Assembly (NCBI RefSeq): GCF_042680885.1
Contig: NZ_JBHUEO010000011.1
Span: 1 to 58,815, forward strand
Length of the DNA stretch: 58,815 bases
DNA from: Siminovitchia sediminis
GTDB taxonomy: Bacteria > Bacillota > Bacilli > Bacillales > Bacillaceae_C
Reading direction: 5' to 3'
In this document: piece by piece, positions 43,130 to 51,631 of the stretch
Numbering within the stretch: position 1 is the stretch's first letter
Layout: every line of letters starts with the position of its first letter
The notes under the pieces: generated by a model
Database searches by the model: none
What the model was told of the DNA's origin: nothing
What the model saw: only the letters and a program-made list of their open reading frames with translations
Made by a program: the position numbers and the translations under genes

Positions 43130-44443
43130 TTATGTTGCTTGGTCTATCATTTCAGCTTTTTGTTCCGCTTCCGAACCAGTACTTGACAGATTCTTTAAGA
43201 AGGCAGATCCTGTAAAACCAATAACGGCAGCAACTCCGATATAAACAGCGATGGAGTACAGTGTGCCAGTCGTGTGAATTAGATACGTACAGACCATTGG
43301 AGCGATTCCGCCTGCAAACACCGCTGCTACTTGTGTACCCAATGCCGTTCCGCTGTACCGCAGCTCCGCAGGAAAAGCTTGAGCGACCAACGCCGGCTGA
43401 GCACCAGCCTGCATATTGTGTGCAAGGTAGAAGACAATCGTCGCCAGCATGATAAGTACAGGAGTTTCTGTATAAATTAATCCAATATACGGAAATGCCC
43501 ACAACAGGGTAAAAATAATTCCCACCATGTAGGTACGCTTTACTCCGATTTTGTCCGCAATATAGCCTCCCAATGGAATACCCAAGATGGACAGAAAGCT
43601 GCCTATCGCATTTGTATTGACCATATAGTTGGAACTGATCTTAAAATTATCGGTCACATAAGAAATCATAAAAGTAGCAAATACGGCATGAGGAACATGC
43701 TCCGAAAACTTTGCCATGCCTACCAGGAAAACCTGTTTCGGGTGCCGCTTCAGCACTTCCAAGATGGGAGTTTTCACCACTTGATTTCCGTCAGCAACCC
43801 GCTTAAATGAGGGAGTTTCATCTACTTTATTACGAATAATGACTCCAGCGATTAATAATATAAAGCTAATTAAAAAAGGAATTCTCCATCCCCAAACAAA
43901 GAATTGGTCTCCTGTTAACGTAATACATAACGTGACGGTTGCAGACGCCAGCAGCATTCCCGCGCCAATAGCCGCATTGGGGATACTTGCAGCAAGCCCT
44001 CTTTTCTTCCGTTCACCCCACTCCATGGATAATAAAACGGCACCGGCCCATTCTCCACCAACTCCGACACCTTGAAGGATGCGCATGATAAGCAGCAAAA
44101 CGGCTGCCCAAATACCGATAGAATCATAGGTAGGCAATAATCCTATTAACGTACTGCTGATACCAATAATCCATAAAGTAATTACCAGTGCGGTTTTTCT
44201 TCCTATCCGATCCCCAAAATGTCCAAAGATGGCAGCTCCTAAAGGACGCGCTAGAAAACCGGTAGCAAGGGTTGCAAACGATAAAATCGTTGCGACAAAT
44301 GGATCTGAATCAGGGAAAAAGAGCTTAGGAAAAATTAAGGCTGCTGCAGTGGCATAAAGAAAAAAGTCATACCACTCGATCACCGTACCAAATGCTGCTC
44401 CCGCAATCGCTTTGGCAGTCATTTTGTTATTGTTATTGGACAT
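43130..44443 (-). CDS. MFS transporter, metabolite:H+ symporter (MHS) type
   Basis: The 437-residue protein has twelve predicted helices and MHS hallmarks: AGAAFGTVIEWYDFFLYATAAAL in helix 1, IFGHFGDRIGRKTALVITL in loop 2-3 and LLIMRILQGVGVGGEWAGAVLL. MHS proteins import organic acids and osmolytes such as 4-methyl-o-phthalate, alpha-ketoglutarate, shikimate or proline/betaine. It heads an operon of CoA-linked genes, so it most likely brings in their substrate. GGAGGTG precedes the ATG, and operator O8 lies upstream. Confidence 0.92.
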   Translation of the reverse strand: MSNNNNKMTAKAIAGAAFGTVIEWYDFFLYATAAALIFPKLFFPDSDPFVATILSFATLATGFLARPLGAAIFGHFGDRIGRKTALVITLWIIGISSTLIGLLPTYDSIGIWAAVLLLIMRILQGVGVGGEWAGAVLLSMEWGERKKRGLAASIPNAAIGAGMLLASATVTLCITLTGDQFFVWGWRIPFLISFILLIAGVIIRNKVDETPSFKRVADGNQVVKTPILEVLKRHPKQVFLVGMAKFSEHVPHAVFATFMISYVTDNFKISSNYMVNTNAIGSFLSILGIPLGGYIADKIGVKRTYMVGIIFTLLWAFPYIGLIYTETPVLIMLATIVFYLAHNMQAGAQPALVAQAFPAELRYSGTALGTQVAAVFAGGIAPMVCTYLIHTTGTLYSIAVYIGVAAVIGFTGSAFLKNLSSTGSEAEQKAEMIDQAT

Positions 44444-44910
44444 TTTTACACCTCCGAAAGCTTATTGAATGATTTTTTCTTTCGTACGGACCACATTCCG
44501 ATCAATAGAAAACCGGTGCCGGGAATCCTACAGAAATATGTTGTATATCCGGTTATACAACCACCTCCTTCTTAGTATTCATCAGGATTGAGAAACTGCC
44601 TTATGTACTAGTATTATATTTTCGGAGGAGACGAGAGGTATGTTAACTTATCCACATCTTCTGTTAATTTCTGTCTGAATGATCAGGATTTAGCCTTTCT
44701 CTCCTAAAGCAAGCCAAGAATCATAAGAATAGCAATCTCACAAATCGTGACGAGGCAACACAAGTAAACACTTGATATTTCGCCTGTATTTGAGTAATCG
44801 CGGCAAAAATCAACATATAGTACTATTGACATAATTCTGACAATATAATAAATTTGAATAAACCTCTGGCTTTCTATCAAAATCCATTGATTAAGATGGG
44901 GGAAGACAAC
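44444..44910. other. Divergent promoter region between MHS operon and Crp/Fnr pair C
   Basis: The 467 bp include operator O8 with a consensus minus-strand TATAAT, a further TGTTAA half-site near 44672, and AT-rich sequence before the regulator pair. A minus-strand open frame across 44704-44973 overlaps the regulator gene and has no protein features, so I reject it. Confidence 0.55.
44614..44656 (-). promoter_or_regulatory. Crp/Fnr-type operator O8 with consensus -10
   Basis: TGTTAACTTATCCACA (44641-44656) has one perfect arm and a 4-of-6 second arm. A perfect minus-strand TATAAT (44614-44619) is centred exactly 32 bp away. It drives the MHS transporter, thiolase-like and CoA-transferase operon. 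The better -10 may offset the weaker operator. Confidence 0.65.
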
Positions 44911-45513
44911 ATGAATCATGAGTGGAAACCATATTTGATCCATGGCCAAAAAAGAACATTCAGCAAAGGACAAATGTTATTTTTACAAGGTGAGGAAAGT
45001 CATGGCATTTATTTTTTAGAGAACGGAAAAGTAAATATTCTGTTACTATCAGAGGATGGTAAAGAGCGGATTGTAGAATATGTAATAGGAAAAGCATTAA
45101 TTGGCGAAACCGGAATTCTTGGACAGCCTTATTTGACATCCGCGAAATGTGAGACAAAGTCTACCTTCTATTACTACCCTCTTGAAAATATTAAGCACCT
45201 TTGTCAACAGCATCCGAAGGCAAAAGAGATATTAATGAAATCCATGAGCAATAAAGTGCAAATGCTGACAGAGACAATGTCTATGACAGACAAGCCCTTT
45301 GAACAGCAAATGGCTTATTTCTTATTACAGTTATACCGCAAACATAATACGCTTTCCGTTCCCATATCACAAATCTCGCTAGCTCAATACATAGGAACTT
45401 CCCGAATCACTATATATAAAATTATGCAAAAATGGGAGAAAGAAGGCATCGCCTCCCAAGGCAAAAAAAAGATCAATATTTTAGATCTTGAAAAAATGAA
45501 AACCCTTTTATAA
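44911..45513 (+). CDS. Crp/Fnr family regulator, class 1 of pair C
   Basis: I start this 200-residue protein at the ATG at 44911 because GGGGGAAG precedes it and the resulting MNHEWKPYLIHG aligns with the starts of its paralogues at 8805 and 16749. The sensor barrel (ESHGIYFLENGKVNILLLSEDGKERI) and HTH (ISLAQYIGTSRITIYKIMQKW) are those of class 1. There is no FeS cysteine set. It is divergent from the MHS operon and is followed at once by its class 2 partner. Confidence 0.9.
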   Translation: MNHEWKPYLIHGQKRTFSKGQMLFLQGEESHGIYFLENGKVNILLLSEDGKERIVEYVIGKALIGETGILGQPYLTSAKCETKSTFYYYPLENIKHLCQQHPKAKEILMKSMSNKVQMLTETMSMTDKPFEQQMAYFLLQLYRKHNTLSVPISQISLAQYIGTSRITIYKIMQKWEKEGIASQGKKKINILDLEKMKTLL

Positions 45514-45567
45514 AATCCTATAAATGATAGTATTCTCTCTTTGTTGATAGAAAGGAGCCATCCAGCC

Positions 45568-46206
45568 ATGATATCTTTACAAGATACCTGGACAGATTAC
45601 CTGCAATACGGTAAAAGGATTTTTTATAAAAAGAATACGGTTGTATTTCAGCAAGGTGACCTGCGAAATGGATTCTACTATATTTTGAAGGGAATCATTA
45701 AGATTACCTCTAACGATCCGGGGAAGGGAAAAAGAATCTTAGACATTGCAGGTCCAGGATATTTAATTGGCGATACAGATTGTAAACCCTATTTTTCCTC
45801 TGCTGTTTGCCATAACGACAGCGTTCTGTACTATTACTCCAAACAGGATTATGAACGCCTGCTCGACGAGCACCCCGAAACTTCAAGTATATTTTTTCGG
45901 TCTCTCATTCAAAAACAGAGGCTGCTTTTAAGCAATCTAAATGTAACCAGTGCCGATACAGAACATCAAATGGCACACTCGCTGTTACATTTGTCAAATA
46001 TTTATAAAGGCCGGGAAATTGATCTGACTCAGCAAGAGGTGTCACAGTATGTCGGGTTAACGAGGTACACCGTATACAATATTGTTAAAAAGTGGTCGGC
46101 AGAGGGGATTATCACTGTTCAAAACAGAAAAATTGCCATACTTGATGTGGAAAAACTTAAGGAAAAACTGTTGGGGTCCTCGAAAAAATACTTTGCCAAC
46201 AAATAA
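45568..46206 (+). CDS. Crp/Fnr family regulator, class 2 of pair C
   Basis: The 212-residue class 2 paralogue starts at the ATG at 45568, eleven bases after AAAGGAG; a TTG nine codons earlier lies before that site. It has YGKRIFYKKNTVVFQQGD, the barrel RNGFYYILKGIIKI and the HTH LTQQEVSQYVGLTRYTVYNIVKKW. The recognition helix is the most divergent of the six (RYTVYNI instead of RITIYKV), and the barrel shows a short deletion near GDTDCKPYF, so it may recognise a changed ligand or DNA site. Confidence 0.9.
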   Translation: MISLQDTWTDYLQYGKRIFYKKNTVVFQQGDLRNGFYYILKGIIKITSNDPGKGKRILDIAGPGYLIGDTDCKPYFSSAVCHNDSVLYYYSKQDYERLLDEHPETSSIFFRSLIQKQRLLLSNLNVTSADTEHQMAHSLLHLSNIYKGREIDLTQQEVSQYVGLTRYTVYNIVKKWSAEGIITVQNRKIAILDVEKLKEKLLGSSKKYFANK

Positions 46207-46247
46207 AAGCTGTCATGGCTGAGTACTTGTACCGGCATGACAGCTTT
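46206..46247. terminator. Terminator between pair C and kynB
   Basis: AAAGCTGTCATG (46206-46217) pairs perfectly with CATGACAGCTTT (46236-46247), with an inner GTAC-type stem. It lies between convergent genes and overlaps the last base of the regulator stop. Confidence 0.8.
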
Positions 46248-46394
46248 AAATGTTTTTTGGCTCTTTTACGAACATTAAACGCGGGGTCAACATTTACTTT
46301 TCTTTATTTACTCCCTGTTAAAACAAATTTGCCATAACACTGTTAAGGACTCCCATACCATGATGTCCGATTCAAGTCATAACACTTTTCCCAT

Positions 46395-47030
46395 TTAATC
46401 CTTCTGGCCTAATGCCCTCAACACCGCCCTCACCGGACTTCCATCGGCTCCTTCAATCGCCAGCGGCAAGGCAATCAATTCATAATCCCCAGGTTCCACA
46501 TTACTCAGCACAATGTTCTCCAATATATAGACGCCATGATCATTCAAGGAGTGGTGGGCATCCAGCGTTTTACTGTCGATGGCATCTACGGATGGGCAAT
46601 CCGTGCCGATCAGCCGGATTCCTTTTTCTTTCAAGAATGGACCGATATCATCTTTTAGGACAGTATATTCTTTCGGAAATTCTTTTATATTTCTGCTTTT
46701 TACGGTGCGCAGGAGGAGCCGCTCGACTCCTTCCAGGTCGAACGGTTCCAGCTCTGCCCTGCCGACTTGCTCACATTCCGTTACATCAATGATACGCGCG
46801 GGTCCCATGTATAGATCAAGATCGAGCTCGTGCACTTTCTTTCCGTTTTCGCTGAAATGAAACGGTGCATCAATATGGGTCCCTGTATGCACACTTGTCG
46901 TAATTTGGCCAATGTTTACGGAACCTGTCTGTTCTTTCGTCGCACTTAATTTGAAGGAAAAAGGTGTATCGCCCGGCCATACGCCGATCTCATTTGTCAG
47001 CGGCTGGGAAATGTCAATCCATTTGTTCAT
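46395..47030 (-). CDS. kynB: Kynurenine formamidase
   Basis: The 211-residue cyclase-family protein has length and motifs of KynB: WIDISQPLTNEIGVWPGDTPF at the N-terminus, the metal site SVHTGTHIDAPFHF (about 48-61) and IGTDCPSVDAIDSKTLDAHH. It hydrolyses N-formylkynurenine to kynurenine and formate, the second step of tryptophan breakdown. It is the last gene of an operon with kynU, kynA and an SNF-type transporter, 21 bp after the latter. Confidence 0.93.
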   Translation of the reverse strand: MNKWIDISQPLTNEIGVWPGDTPFSFKLSATKEQTGSVNIGQITTSVHTGTHIDAPFHFSENGKKVHELDLDLYMGPARIIDVTECEQVGRAELEPFDLEGVERLLLRTVKSRNIKEFPKEYTVLKDDIGPFLKEKGIRLIGTDCPSVDAIDSKTLDAHHSLNDHGVYILENIVLSNVEPGDYELIALPLAIEGADGSPVRAVLRALGQKD

Positions 47031-47051
47031 CCATTATCACCGACCCTTATC

Positions 47052-48395
47052 TTAAATCAATCCTAACATATTTAAAAATACTAACACGATTGTAATCGGT
47101 ACCACCCATGTCATCAAGAGCCGCCATGATGAATACAGTCCAGGGGATGCCGTACCATTCAAATGGAATTCTTCTTTTACAAGATTCCTGTCCATCCGAT
47201 GGATGATAAATAAGGCGATCAACAGGCTTCCGAACGGCAGCATAATATTACTGACTAGATAGTCTGTTGCATCAAAGACACTTTTGCCAAAAATCGTAAA
47301 GTCTGCCAGGCTGCTCGATGACAGCGCTGCAGGAATTCCTGCAATCGTAATGATTAATCCGGCCATCCATGTCACAGACTTCCTTGTCCGTTTTCCATTT
47401 GATGTAAAAGCAGCCACAATAATTTCATATAAGCTGAATGACGAGGTCAATGTAGCAAATAAAAATAAGATTAAGAATAAACTTAAAAACAACTCGCCAA
47501 ATGGCATCTCCGCAAATACGGATGGCAGCACGATAAACAGCAAGCCGGGACCCTCTGCGGGCTCATATCCAAAAGCAAAAACGACCGGAAAAATAGCCAG
47601 GCCCGCCAGCAGGGAAACAAATATATTCATCCCTACGACTGATCCTGCTGAAGACGTCAAACTGACATCCTTTTTCAAGTAGGAACTATACGTCACCATA
47701 CACGAAAATCCGACAGCCAGCGAGAAAAAGGACTGTCCTAAAGCGAACAGCAGGGATTCTCCTGTAATCTTCGAAAAGTCCGGTGCCAGGAAAAATTTAA
47801 CCCCTTCCATCGCTCCATCCAATGTCAAAGCGCGGATAACAAGAATGATAAAAAAGATGAATAATAGAGGCATCATATATTTGTTTGCCTTCTCAATGCC
47901 GTTTTGGACACCCATAGCTATGACTAAAATATTAATTAATGAAAATAGCAGCAATCCCAATAATGTCATGCCCGGGCTTCCAATGACCGCTCCAAACATT
48001 TCCGGGTAATTGGCTCCTTCTTCAATAACTTGTCCAATAACGGACCGGGCCGTATAAATCAGTATCCAGCCGCCGACAACACTGTAAAATGTGAGCAGCA
48101 GAAAACAGCCCAGAACTCCAAGCCTTCCCACCCATACCCAGAAGCTGTCCGGCGCGAGCTTTTTATATGCACTGATCGCTTCCGCACCAGATCCCCTTCC
48201 AATGATGAATTCTGAAATCAGCATGGGCATACCAATTAACAAGGTAAAGACAACGAAAATCAGGAAAAAAGCGCCCCCGCCGCTCATCCCGGTCACATAC
48301 GGGAACTTCCAAATGGCACCAAGTCCGATGGCTGCCCCTGCTGAGGCCAAAATGAACCCCAGCTTAGATGTCCATTGTTCATTTTTTTCTTTCAT
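47052..48395 (-). CDS. Sodium-dependent (SNF family) amino acid transporter
   Basis: The 447-residue protein is a LeuT-fold neurotransmitter:sodium symporter with eleven to twelve helices and the unwound helix 1 motif AGAAIGLGAIWKFPYVTGMSGGGAF. I start it at 48395, after AAAGGGGAAG, which removes 17 polar residues. Placement between kynA and kynB strongly suggests tryptophan or kynurenine uptake, or anthranilate-linked exchange. LeuT-family members include the tryptophan transporter TnaT. Confidence 0.9.
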   Translation of the reverse strand: MKEKNEQWTSKLGFILASAGAAIGLGAIWKFPYVTGMSGGGAFFLIFVVFTLLIGMPMLISEFIIGRGSGAEAISAYKKLAPDSFWVWVGRLGVLGCFLLLTFYSVVGGWILIYTARSVIGQVIEEGANYPEMFGAVIGSPGMTLLGLLLFSLINILVIAMGVQNGIEKANKYMMPLLFIFFIILVIRALTLDGAMEGVKFFLAPDFSKITGESLLFALGQSFFSLAVGFSCMVTYSSYLKKDVSLTSSAGSVVGMNIFVSLLAGLAIFPVVFAFGYEPAEGPGLLFIVLPSVFAEMPFGELFLSLFLILFLFATLTSSFSLYEIIVAAFTSNGKRTRKSVTWMAGLIITIAGIPAALSSSSLADFTIFGKSVFDATDYLVSNIMLPFGSLLIALFIIHRMDRNLVKEEFHLNGTASPGLYSSWRLLMTWVVPITIVLVFLNMLGLI

Positions 48396-48437
48396 TTGAC
48401 TCTTCCCCTTTGTAATTTTTGTTGTTTTATTTGTTTC

Positions 48438-48471
48438 AACCATCATCAGCCAAATAAAGCTGATGACGGTT
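48438..48471 (-). other. Intercistronic hairpin between kynA and the SNF transporter gene
   Basis: AACCATCATCAGC (48438-48450) pairs with GCTGATGACGGTT (48459-48471) with one mismatch. There is no T-run, so processing or mRNA stabilisation is more likely than termination. Confidence 0.5.
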
Positions 48472-48489
48472 TATAACCCGGGAATCTTT

Positions 48490-49344
48490 CTACAATTCTG
48501 TGCGCAAATCCCATAATTCAGGGAAAAACCGATGATCCAACACCTGTTTCAAATAATTGACGCCTGATGATCCTCCCGTACCTGGTTTGAATCCTATAAT
48601 TCTTTCTACCGTTTTCATATGGCGGAAACGCCACTGCTGCAGCCAGTCTTCAATGTCCACCAGCTTTTCAGCCAGCTCGTAAAGGCTCCAATATTTGTCC
48701 ACATTCCGGTATACCTCCCGCCAGGCTTCCGCTACTGTCGGATCTCCTGAGTATACGATTGAATAGTCACGGTCCAAAAGCTTTGGATTAATCTCAAACC
48801 CTGCGCGGGCCAATGCTTTGATGGACACATCATAAATGCTTGGAGCTTTGAACGCAAGCTCCAGCGCCTCAAGTACGGCCGGATCTTTTTCATAGATCTT
48901 TAAAATATGGGTTGATTTGTATCCTAGCGCAAATTCAATCAGCCTGTACTGGTAGGACTGAAATCCTGAAGCCTGGCCAAGGGAATCGCGGAACTCCAAA
49001 TATTCGGCCGGAGTCAACGTGGAAAGCACATCCCACGCCTGAATAATTTGAGTCTGAGTTTTACTGACACGTGAAAGCATTTTAAATGCGGCATGCAACT
49101 CCCCTTCATCAATGGCTTTAATTGCGGCTGTCAGCTCATGAAGGATCAGCTTCATCCACAGTTCGCTCACTTGATGGATAATGATAAACAACATCTCATC
49201 GTGATGGTCGGACAGCCTTTTTTGGCTTGTCAAGATCCTGTCGAGTTGTAAATAATCCCCATAAGTCATGTTGTTTTTAAAATCCGTATGAATTCCCTTT
49301 TCGCTGTCCAGCTTTTTGTACAATTCTGAGATAGGTTTTGACAT
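48490..49344 (-). CDS. kynA: Tryptophan 2,3-dioxygenase
   Basis: The 284-residue heme dioxygenase has the full TDO signature: MTYGDYLQLDRIL, the active-site His segment FIIIHQVSELWMKL (His near 55), YQYRLIEFALG and the heme-ligand region WRFRHMKTVERIIGFKPGTGGSSGVNYL (His near 240). It oxidises L-Trp to N-formylkynurenine. AGGAGG precedes the ATG. It is the second gene of the kyn operon. Confidence 0.95.
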   Translation of the reverse strand: MSKPISELYKKLDSEKGIHTDFKNNMTYGDYLQLDRILTSQKRLSDHHDEMLFIIIHQVSELWMKLILHELTAAIKAIDEGELHAAFKMLSRVSKTQTQIIQAWDVLSTLTPAEYLEFRDSLGQASGFQSYQYRLIEFALGYKSTHILKIYEKDPAVLEALELAFKAPSIYDVSIKALARAGFEINPKLLDRDYSIVYSGDPTVAEAWREVYRNVDKYWSLYELAEKLVDIEDWLQQWRFRHMKTVERIIGFKPGTGGSSGVNYLKQVLDHRFFPELWDLRTEL

Positions 49345-49411
49345 ACATATGCCTCCTCTTGTAATTTTTTGTAAACGCCTTCAATTCTTCTTATTTAAAG
49401 ATGGGATACAC

Positions 49412-49434
49412 GGCCGGCAGTCCCGCTGCCGGCC
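49412..49434 (-). other. GC-rich intercistronic hairpin between kynU and kynA
   Basis: GGCCGGCAG (49412-49420) pairs perfectly with CTGCCGGCC (49426-49434) in the 100-bp gap after kynU. It lacks a T-run and probably tunes processing or stability of the kyn mRNA. Confidence 0.55.
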
Positions 49435-49445
49435 TTCCCTCCTCT

Positions 49446-50729
49446 TTATGCGACAACATCCCGTTTATTCTCAAACTTCTTGTATTCTTCTTCTTCCATA
49501 ATTTTTTTAAGCAATTGAACAACCTGCCAAACTTCCTCAAACGTGTTGTATAAGGCTACCGGCGCCAGGCGAATACCATTCGGGCTTCGGTAATCCGGGA
49601 TGACCCCATTGGCTTTCAGTGCTTTACAAATGCGGGCAGCCTCTTCATGTTCAAGGAAAATATGGCCGCCTCTTTGTTGTTCATTACGCGGATTTGCTAC
49701 GGTAAAGTTAAACTTTTTCAATTCCGCATCTATCAATGTCATGAAGTACTCGGTTAATTTCAATGATTTCTCACGAATTTGGTTCATGCCTGCTTCTTCA
49801 AACATGGATAAGGAGCCCAGCAGCGGCGCCGCACTTAACAAATGAGGTGTTCCAATCTGAAGAGAACCTGCATCTGATGCCCTTGTTAAGTCATGCTCCA
49901 TATCAAACTGCTTCTCTTTCTTTGAACTGAACCAGCCTGCAAGACCCGGATCGGCATTTTTAAAATGTTTCTTGTTTACATATAAACCGCCCACTGCACC
50001 AGGACCGCCATTTAAATGCTTATAGGTACACCAGAAAGCAAAGTCCACGTCCCAGTCACTCAGGGCATGCGGGATTGAACCGATGGAATGACACAAATCA
50101 AAGGCAATCAAAATTCCGCGCTCATGAGCAGCTTTTGTCAATTTTTCCATATCAAGAATTTGGCCGCTTCGATACAAGACACTCGGAAGAACCGCAATCG
50201 CCACTTCATCCGTCATGGATGTAATAATATCTTCTTCCAGAAGCGTCTGACCATCACGGCTTTTGACCTGGATCAAATGCTCCTCGGGACTTAGTCTTTG
50301 AATCCGGAGCTGGCTTTTTATGGCATAAATATCTGAAGGAAAATTCAGTTCATCTGCTAAAATTTTTGTTCTTTTCCCTTCCGGCTTAAAAAAGGTAGAT
50401 AAAATTTGATGCAAATTCACCGTTGTAGAACCGGTGATGATCACTTCCTCCGGATTTGCCCCAACTAAGGGAGCACTCTTTTCACCCAGTTTTTCGGAAA
50501 AGTAATACCAGGGATGATCCCCTTTTAACCAGCCGTCAATTCCGAATTCCTTCCAGGATTCCAGCATATCCAGGAGCGACTTTTCCGATCTTTTGGACAA
50601 TAATCCCAATGAATTTCCGTCAAAATATATAGTTCCCGGCTTTATATAAAATTCCTCACGGTACTGCTTTAATGGATCTTTTCGATCCAGTTCCCGTGCA
50701 TACTCTATTGAAAGAGTTTTGTCACTCAT
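49446..50729 (-). CDS. kynU: Kynureninase
   Basis: The 427-residue fold-type I PLP enzyme shows GTIYFDGNSLGLLSK at the N-terminus, AFDLCHSIGSIPHALSDWDVDFAFWCTYKHLNGGPGAVGGLYV with the PLP-binding Lys in TYKHLNGGPG (about 230), and GWFSSKK. It cleaves kynurenine to anthranilate and alanine. It is the first gene of the operon, with GGAGG before the ATG, and is divergent from a TetR gene across an operator-rich region. Confidence 0.95.
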   Translation of the reverse strand: MSDKTLSIEYARELDRKDPLKQYREEFYIKPGTIYFDGNSLGLLSKRSEKSLLDMLESWKEFGIDGWLKGDHPWYYFSEKLGEKSAPLVGANPEEVIITGSTTVNLHQILSTFFKPEGKRTKILADELNFPSDIYAIKSQLRIQRLSPEEHLIQVKSRDGQTLLEEDIITSMTDEVAIAVLPSVLYRSGQILDMEKLTKAAHERGILIAFDLCHSIGSIPHALSDWDVDFAFWCTYKHLNGGPGAVGGLYVNKKHFKNADPGLAGWFSSKKEKQFDMEHDLTRASDAGSLQIGTPHLLSAAPLLGSLSMFEEAGMNQIREKSLKLTEYFMTLIDAELKKFNFTVANPRNEQQRGGHIFLEHEEAARICKALKANGVIPDYRSPNGIRLAPVALYNTFEEVWQVVQLLKKIMEEEEYKKFENKRDVVA

Positions 50730-50767
50730 GTTATCGCTCCTCCGATCATGAATATCATCCTGTCTTT

Positions 50768-50837
50768 ACTATAACCGACACACTTGTCAGTCGTCAATGA
50801 TATTATGTCAATGATTTAATATCATTGAGGGTGTGTC
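50768..50837. promoter_or_regulatory. kyn promoter with nested palindromic operators
   Basis: On the minus strand TTGACG (50792-50797), 18 bp, and TATAGT (50768-50773) form a kynU promoter. Over it lie two nested inverted repeats: TCAATGATATTA (50794-50805) with TAATATCATTGA (50817-50828), and GACACAC (50777-50783) with GTGTGTC (50831-50837). They cover the -35 region and spacer, as expected of repression by the adjacent TetR protein. Confidence 0.75.
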
Positions 50838-50909
50838 ATTCGTTTGATTGCTTGTACTTGATGAACACGATAAAATAAAACTAAAACTCAAAAGAAAGGA
50901 GCAGATAGA

Positions 50910-51524
50910 ATGGACGGCGCTGAAAACCTGTCCAAGCGGCAGCTCCAAGCATTGCAAACCAGAGAAAAACTGTTGAATGCCGGTCGTACGGTCTTTTTAG
51001 AAAATGGCTTCCAAAAAGCAACCATGACTCAAATCAACAAGTTGGCCCATACAGGTTATGGCACGGCTTATGTCTATTTCAAAAATAAAGATGAACTGTT
51101 TACCGAATTAATTGAGACGATCATGCAGAAAATGTATGATGTGGCCGGGCTGCCTTTTACCCCGAAGACTAAAGAAGAGGCCTTTACACAAATTAAAAAG
51201 CAAACACGTCTTTTTATGGAATTGTCCTTGGAAGAAAGACAAGTGATGAAGATCATTAAGGAAGCCATCGGTGTTTCGCCAATTGTGGCAGAAAAATGGA
51301 GCCAAATTCGCGCCCGCTTTATATCCGGAATTACAAAAGACATTGAATACGTCCAAAAAGCCGGACTTGCACGGGATGATTTTCATGCCAATCTGATTGC
51401 CAAAGGCTGGTTTTACATGAATGAGCAGCTGATGTGGGAGCTTGTCCTCGGTGACATTAAAGAAGATGTGGAAGCCGTTTCTGATCATTTGACGAGATTA
51501 TATACAGGCGGGCTGTATAAATAG
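50910..51524 (+). CDS. TetR/AcrR family regulator, probable kyn repressor
   Basis: The 204-residue protein has an N-terminal TetR HTH (REKLLNAGRTVFLENGFQKATMTQINKLAHTGYGTAYVYFKNKDEL, about 18-62) and a variable helical ligand domain. It is divergent from kynU with palindromic sites between, so it most likely represses the kyn operon and responds to tryptophan, kynurenine or a related compound. The specific inducer is inference. The ribosome binding site is AAAGGAG. Confidence 0.88.
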   Translation: MDGAENLSKRQLQALQTREKLLNAGRTVFLENGFQKATMTQINKLAHTGYGTAYVYFKNKDELFTELIETIMQKMYDVAGLPFTPKTKEEAFTQIKKQTRLFMELSLEERQVMKIIKEAIGVSPIVAEKWSQIRARFISGITKDIEYVQKAGLARDDFHANLIAKGWFYMNEQLMWELVLGDIKEDVEAVSDHLTRLYTGGLYK

Positions 51525-51631
51525 AGACTGCAAAAAAATGCGCCCAAGCGCCTCGCCCCGGCTGAGTTAAGTGCTTTTTCCACTGCAGCGAAGGCCCTGA
51601 CTGGTGCTTGAACCTTATGTATTCCCCTTTC

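Noticed and set aside
44704..44973. 89-codon minus-strand frame beside pair C
   Set aside because: It overlaps the 5' end of the class 1 regulator gene and shows no recognisable features.
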